DNA of 8,578 nucleotides from Armatimonadota bacterium. Its GTDB lineage: Bacteria; Armatimonadota; UBA10988. The notes under the pieces were generated by a model. That model was not told where the DNA came from. It did not search any database and was given only the letters and a program-made list of their open reading frames with translations. The stretch covers positions 1-8,578 of the forward strand of contig JACPDV010000594.1 in assembly GCA_016183835.1 (NCBI GenBank), read 5' to 3'. Positions 5,620 to 8,578 of this stretch are shown here, in pieces (the stretch's first letter is position 1; each line of letters begins with the position of its first letter). Made by a program: the position numbers and the translations under genes.

Positions 5620-7689
5620 GCGGGGAATGCGGCCACCTTCAACGTCCCGATCGGCGTGGCGGTGGACGCGGCCGGCGGGATCTTCGTCGTGGAGTACACC
5701 GGGCAGGTGCTGCGCAAGATCGTGCTGACGGGCGCGGACCCGCTCGACCCGGCCAGCTACACGGTGACGACCCTGGCGGGACTGGCGGCCACCGCGGGCT
5801 CGACGGACGCGGTGGGCTCGGCGGCCCGGTTCAACAACCCGGCGGCGCTGGCGTTGGCGCCGGACGGGACGCTGTTCGTGGCGGACTCGTGGAACCACAA
5901 GATCCGGCGGGTGAGCCCGGTCGGCGAGGTGGTGACGATCGCGGGGATGGGGGTGGCCGGGTCGGCCAACGGCAGCGGTCAGGCGGCGACGTTCAACTTC
6001 CCCCGTGGGATCGTCTGGTACGGCGGGGCGCTGTTCGTGACCGAGGTGAGCGGGCGGCGAGTGCGGCAGGTGTCACTGAAGAGCAACGGGTCGGCGAGCG
6101 GGACCACGGCCACGAGTTGGCGGGTGGCCACCCTCGCGGGCAGCGGGAGCAGCGGATCGGCGGACGGGGCCGGCGACGTCGCCACGTTCGATGGCCTGAT
6201 GGGCGCGGCGACAGATGCGGCGGGGAACGTGCTGGTCGCCGACTACATCACCCATAAGGTGCGGGAGGTGAGCCCCAATAGCGGTTTCTTCCCGCTCGGG
6301 ATCGACACCGGGGTTGCGCCGGGGGAGCCGGTGCGGCTGTTCAACCCCGACGGCATCGTCCCGCTGCCGAACCCGAGCCTCATCGACCTGGCGAACACCG
6401 GGGAGGCGCCGTACCTGCAGTACGCAGGGGCGCTCGAACCAGAGGCCACCAGCGCCGCCCGCCAGTGGCTGTTCATCGTCCCGAGCGGCGTGACGGCGTT
6501 CGAGTTCACCGTGACGGTGGAGGCCAAGACCAGCCTCGGCGCGCCCCCGGAGGGGGCCGTCGGCGTGGGTTCGGCCAACGTGATGGTGCGCACCATCGCC
6601 GGGCGGACCGGGGGTGGCTACCACAACGGCGTGGCCACCGAGGCCGGGTTCGCGAACATGCAGGGGATCAGCATCGACGCGGCGGGCAACCTGTTCGTCG
6701 CCGACACGAACGACTCCGCGATCCGCCGTGTCACACCCGATGGGTTCGTGAGCACCGTGGCGGGGGTCCAGACCGGCGGGAGCGCCAACGGCACGACGGA
6801 CGGCCTCGGCACCGTCGCGAGGCTCAACGGCCCGTCCGGCGTGGCCGTGACGCCCGACGGCACCCGGGTGTTCGTGGCGGACACGTTCAACCACACGATC
6901 CGGCTGATCCGTCTGATGGGCTCCAACCCGGCGGACCCGTCGCACTGGACGGTCAGCACCATCGCCGGCCTCGCCGGGACGGCGGGCTACGTCGACAGCA
7001 CCAGCGGCGATCTGGCGCGCTTCCAAACGCCGGGCGGCATCGCCATCGCGCCGGGTGGGATGGTCTACATCTCGGAGCAGACCGGCAACCGGATCCGCCG
7101 TCTGGAGTTGGTGGGTGCCGACCCGACCCTGCCGACAAGCTGGCTGGTCAGCCTGCTGGCCGGCTCCACCGCGGCGACGCCGGGCAACACCGATGCTCTC
7201 GGCTCCGCAGCGCGGTTCAGCAGTCCGAGGCAGATCGCCGTGGACCGGGCCGGCAACGTCTACTTGGCGGACTTTGGCAACTACCGGATCCGGGAGGTCA
7301 GTCCGGACGGCGGGGTGCGGACCCTCGCCGGCTCCGGCGTCGGCTATCACGACGACGCCAATGGCCTGGCGGCGAAGTTCACCTACCCGAAAGGCATCGG
7401 CGTCGACCCCTCCGGGTACGTCTACGTCGGCGACGCCTACTGGATCCGGCGCGTCAGCCCGAGCGGGGCGGTAACAACCGTGGCGGGCCGCACTCCGTCG
7501 GGCGCCGAGGCGCTTGACCTGGACGGGTTGGGCACCGTGGCGACCATCTCCTCCCCACAGGGCATCGCGGTTGGCCCCGACGGGAGCCTGTACTTCACGG
7601 CGGGCGGCACGCTGCGATGGAGCACAGGGAGCAGCACCAATCCCGGCCTGCGGATCCGCCTGCTGCAGCGGATCATAGACGGGCACTGA
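4834..7689 (+). CDS. NHL-repeat lipoprotein, two six-bladed groups
   Basis: A 951-residue lipoprotein. MGRRS, a hydrophobic core and the lipobox LTGC give lipidated Cys17. Residue +2 is Gly rather than Asp, which by the E. coli Lol rule favours the outer membrane. A Gly-rich tether (18-38) follows, then an Ig-like region (46-136, containing VSLTNHSGEPLG). Six NHL-type blades start at about 141, 193, 248, 311, 366 and 431. A non-NHL segment (481-584) containing RQWLFIVPSGVTAFEFTVTV comes next, then six more blades starting at 585, 639, 707, 772, 828 and 880. Each blade follows a V-T-LAG-G--GS-DG-G-AA-FN-P-GIAVD-AGN-FVAD---H-IRRVSP-G pattern. NHL propellers usually bind protein, RNA or glycan, or have lyase activity; no catalytic residues were identified. 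The ATG at 4834 follows GGAGGGA by three bases and gives a clean signal peptide, so it is preferred to the upstream TTG at 4756, which lies in the promoter. A paralogue follows directly. Confidence 0.9.
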   Translation: MGRRSLCALALAVLTGCGGGGKAGVPGSGGGGGGAGGSTPPQRGEVGTALFHVDVPTGQVQVTPLGGGRAVFAGSTIGFNSSLLIDQPGDVGRKALTVSLTNHSGEPLGELPDGTATGVKLIFGTFTNVAAFTDLRPRTQVRTVAGSGVSGSTDGTALSASFVTPVGVATAPDGSAYITDSAHYIRMLRNGLVTTLAGNGTAGSVDGLGSAARLNSPWGIARNPVDGALIVTEAGGQRVRRVTSDGRVTTVAGTGATGSANGAGNAATFNVPIGVAVDAAGGIFVVEYTGQVLRKIVLTGADPLDPASYTVTTLAGLAATAGSTDAVGSAARFNNPAALALAPDGTLFVADSWNHKIRRVSPVGEVVTIAGMGVAGSANGSGQAATFNFPRGIVWYGGALFVTEVSGRRVRQVSLKSNGSASGTTATSWRVATLAGSGSSGSADGAGDVATFDGLMGAATDAAGNVLVADYITHKVREVSPNSGFFPLGIDTGVAPGEPVRLFNPDGIVPLPNPSLIDLANTGEAPYLQYAGALEPEATSAARQWLFIVPSGVTAFEFTVTVEAKTSLGAPPEGAVGVGSANVMVRTIAGRTGGGYHNGVATEAGFANMQGISIDAAGNLFVADTNDSAIRRVTPDGFVSTVAGVQTGGSANGTTDGLGTVARLNGPSGVAVTPDGTRVFVADTFNHTIRLIRLMGSNPADPSHWTVSTIAGLAGTAGYVDSTSGDLARFQTPGGIAIAPGGMVYISEQTGNRIRRLELVGADPTLPTSWLVSLLAGSTAATPGNTDALGSAARFSSPRQIAVDRAGNVYLADFGNYRIREVSPDGGVRTLAGSGVGYHDDANGLAAKFTYPKGIGVDPSGYVYVGDAYWIRRVSPSGAVTTVAGRTPSGAEALDLDGLGTVATISSPQGIAVGPDGSLYFTAGGTLRWSTGSSTNPGLRIRLLQRIIDGH
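5254..6273 (+). repeat. Six NHL-type coding repeats (first propeller)
   Basis: Blades 1-6 of the lipoprotein, residues about 141-480, 52-65 residues each. Each begins with V-(T/V)-(L/V/I)AG and ends with (V/I)R-(V/I). Blades 3 and 5 carry longer loops before the next blade. Six units suit one closed six-bladed propeller. Confidence 0.8.
6586..7668 (+). repeat. Six NHL-type coding repeats (second propeller)
   Basis: Blades 7-12 of the lipoprotein, residues about 585-945, starting VRTIAG, VSTVAG, VSTIAG, VSLLAG, VRTLAG and VTTVAG. Blades 8 and 9 end in an extended loop with an (S/A)(N/D)P...P core. The last blade is the least regular, with LYFTAGGTLRWS replacing the usual VAD---H-IRR. Confidence 0.8.
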
Positions 7690-7735
7690 CGCGGGGCGGG
7701 GGCGTCGGACGACGGCGCAGCGGCCGCGCGCGCAC

Positions 7736-7741
7736 TACACT
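7736..7741 (+). promoter_or_regulatory. Possible weak -10 for the second lipoprotein gene
   Basis: TACACT lies 51 bases before the ATG at 7793, close to the position of the -10 before the first copy (48 bases). No convincing -35 precedes it, so the second gene may instead be read from the first gene's transcript across the 103-base gap. Confidence 0.25.
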
Positions 7742-7751
7742 GAGCCGCATG

Positions 7752-7782
7752 GTCCGCCTTGGCGCGTAGGGGCCAGGCGGGC
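7752..7782 (+). other. Leader hairpin abutting the ribosome binding site of the second lipoprotein gene
   Basis: 7754-7763 (CCGCCTTGGC) pairs with 7772-7780 (GCCAGGCGG), leaving one bulged T and an 8-base loop, with one further outer G-C pair (7752 with 7782) across a G-T wobble. It ends directly before GGAG (7783-7786). No T-tract follows, so it is not a standard terminator. It could affect ribosome access or mRNA stability. Confidence 0.4.
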
Positions 7783-7792
7783 GGAGCGATCC

Positions 7793-8578
7793 ATGTGGCG
7801 AGTCGCGTTGCTCGCGTTGGCGTTGGCGTGCGTGGCGGGTTGCGGCGGAGGCGGCAAGGCCGGTCTGCCCGGGCCTGGCGGCGGCGGTGACGGCGGCGGG
7901 GGCTCGAACCCGCCGCCGCGCGGGGAAGTCGGCACCGCCCGGTTCCACGTCGACGTGCCGACCGGCCAGGTCGAGGTCACCCCGCTCTCCGGTGGCCGGG
8001 CCGTGTTCGCCGGGTCCACCATCGGCTTCAACTCCAGCCTGCTGATCGACCAGCCCGGCGATGTCGGCCGCAAGGCGCTGTCGGTCAGCCTGACCAACCA
8101 CAGCGGCGAGCCCATCGGCGAGCTGCCCGACGGCACCCCCACCGGGGTCAAGGTGATTTTCGGCACCTTCACCAACGTCGCCGCCTTCACCGACCTCCGG
8201 CCGCGCACGCAGGTCCGCACCCTCGCCGGCAGCGGCGCGTCCGGGAATACGGACGGCGCGGCCCTCAGCGCCACGTTAACGTCCCCGGCGGGGGTGGTGA
8301 GCGCACCCGATGGCACCGCCTACGTGACCGACCTCAGCCACCGCATCCGGGTGATCAAGAACGGGCTGGTGACGACCCTGGCCGGCAACGGCACGGCGGG
8401 GTCCACCGACGGTCTGGGGAGCGCGGCGAAACTGAACTCGCCGTGGGGGATCGCGCGCAACCCGGTGGACGGCGCGCTGCTCGTGGCGGACTTCGGAGGC
8501 CACCGGATCCGCCGGGTCACACCGGATGGCCGGGTGACGACGGTGGCGGGCACGGGCGCGGCAGGGAGCGGCAACGGG
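7793..8578 (+). CDS. NHL-repeat lipoprotein, paralogue of the preceding gene, 3' end outside window
   Basis: The frame is open from ATG 7793 to the right edge, 262 codons. The signal peptide MWRVALLALALACVAGC places the lipobox (VAGC) Cys at position 17, exactly as in the upstream copy, and Gly at +2 again favours the outer membrane. A Gly-rich tether (18-38) leads to the Ig-like region (46-136, VSLTNHSGEPIG) and then NHL blades starting VRTLAG (141), VTTLAG (193) and VTTVAG (248), the last cut by the edge. GGAG at 7783-7786 is six bases from the ATG. Identity to the upstream protein is about 81% overall by hand count. It is about 93% in residues 43-140 and much lower in the signal peptide and parts of blade 1. 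The full protein probably has the same two-propeller plan, but that is outside the window. The binding partner is unknown. Confidence 0.9.
   Translation, partial: MWRVALLALALACVAGCGGGGKAGLPGPGGGGDGGGGSNPPPRGEVGTARFHVDVPTGQVEVTPLSGGRAVFAGSTIGFNSSLLIDQPGDVGRKALSVSLTNHSGEPIGELPDGTPTGVKVIFGTFTNVAAFTDLRPRTQVRTLAGSGASGNTDGAALSATLTSPAGVVSAPDGTAYVTDLSHRIRVIKNGLVTTLAGNGTAGSTDGLGSAAKLNSPWGIARNPVDGALLVADFGGHRIRRVTPDGRVTTVAGTGAAGSGNG
7793..8578 (+). repeat. Tandem gene duplication, right copy (continues past window)
   Basis: Gap-free match to 4834-5619 at a constant offset of 2959 bp. The upstream non-coding regions of the two copies are not obviously alike apart from a similarly placed AC-TA-rich -10 region, so the detectable duplication starts at about the coding region. 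Confidence 0.9.

Noticed and set aside
5254..7668. Regular repeats considered as a CRISPR or non-coding array
   Set aside because: The period is about 160-200 bases in step with codons, the copies are diverged, and the open frame is unbroken. These are protein repeats.
6073..7686. A 537-codon minus-strand frame opposite the NHL repeats, and similar plus-strand frames at 4644-6257 and 6465-7517
   Set aside because: They are shadows of the repetitive NHL gene. Their apparent internal repeats simply echo the blades.
7690..7792. Strong promoter between the two lipoprotein genes
   Set aside because: TACACT at 7736 has no acceptable -35 at 16-18 bases, so only a low-confidence -10 is recorded.

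Overview
The window is a very GC-rich stretch (about 70% by eye, with strong G/C third-position bias) that looks like bacterial chromosome. Two genes encode lipoproteins with type II signal peptides, which suggests a diderm (Gram-negative-type) cell. The combination of a beta-galactosidase-like protein, an ADP-ribosylglycohydrolase-family protein with a large C-terminal extension, a soluble PAS histidine kinase and NHL-repeat lipoproteins would fit a metagenomic lineage such as Armatimonadota or Planctomycetota. That assignment is a weak inference; no ribosomal or marker gene is present.

Layout. (1) 1-1583, + strand: the C-terminal part of a large glycoside-hydrolase-like protein, cut by the left edge, ending in a GTG/TGA overlap with a 117-codon reading frame. 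That frame is either a small coupled gene or the frame-shifted tail of the same protein. (2) 1534-2658, - strand: a soluble PAS-HisKA-HATPase histidine kinase, converging on (1) with a 50-bp 3' overlap. (3) 2659-2785: a 127-bp divergent intergenic region. It holds a near-consensus sigma-70-type promoter for the kinase (TTGACG, 17-bp spacer, TATACT), whose -10 overlaps a perfect TATAAT on the opposite strand facing the next gene. (4) 2786-4639, + strand: a 617-residue ADP-ribosylglycohydrolase-family protein with a beta-rich C-terminal half of unknown role. (5) 4834-7689 and 7793-8578 (cut by the right edge), + strand: two tandem paralogous lipoproteins. The first carries twelve NHL-type blades in two groups of six. 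The paralogues align without a gap over all 262 shared codons at a constant offset of 2959 bp.

No mobile element, CRISPR array, tRNA or rRNA was seen. The intergenic gaps are all shorter than 200 bp (2659-2785, 4640-4833, 7690-7792). The most interesting points are the shared symmetric -10 element between the kinase and the ADP-ribosylglycohydrolase gene, and the lipoprotein design, in which a six-bladed NHL propeller seems to be nested inside an Ig-like domain whose two halves lie on either side of it. Functional links between the three regions are not shown by the sequence.
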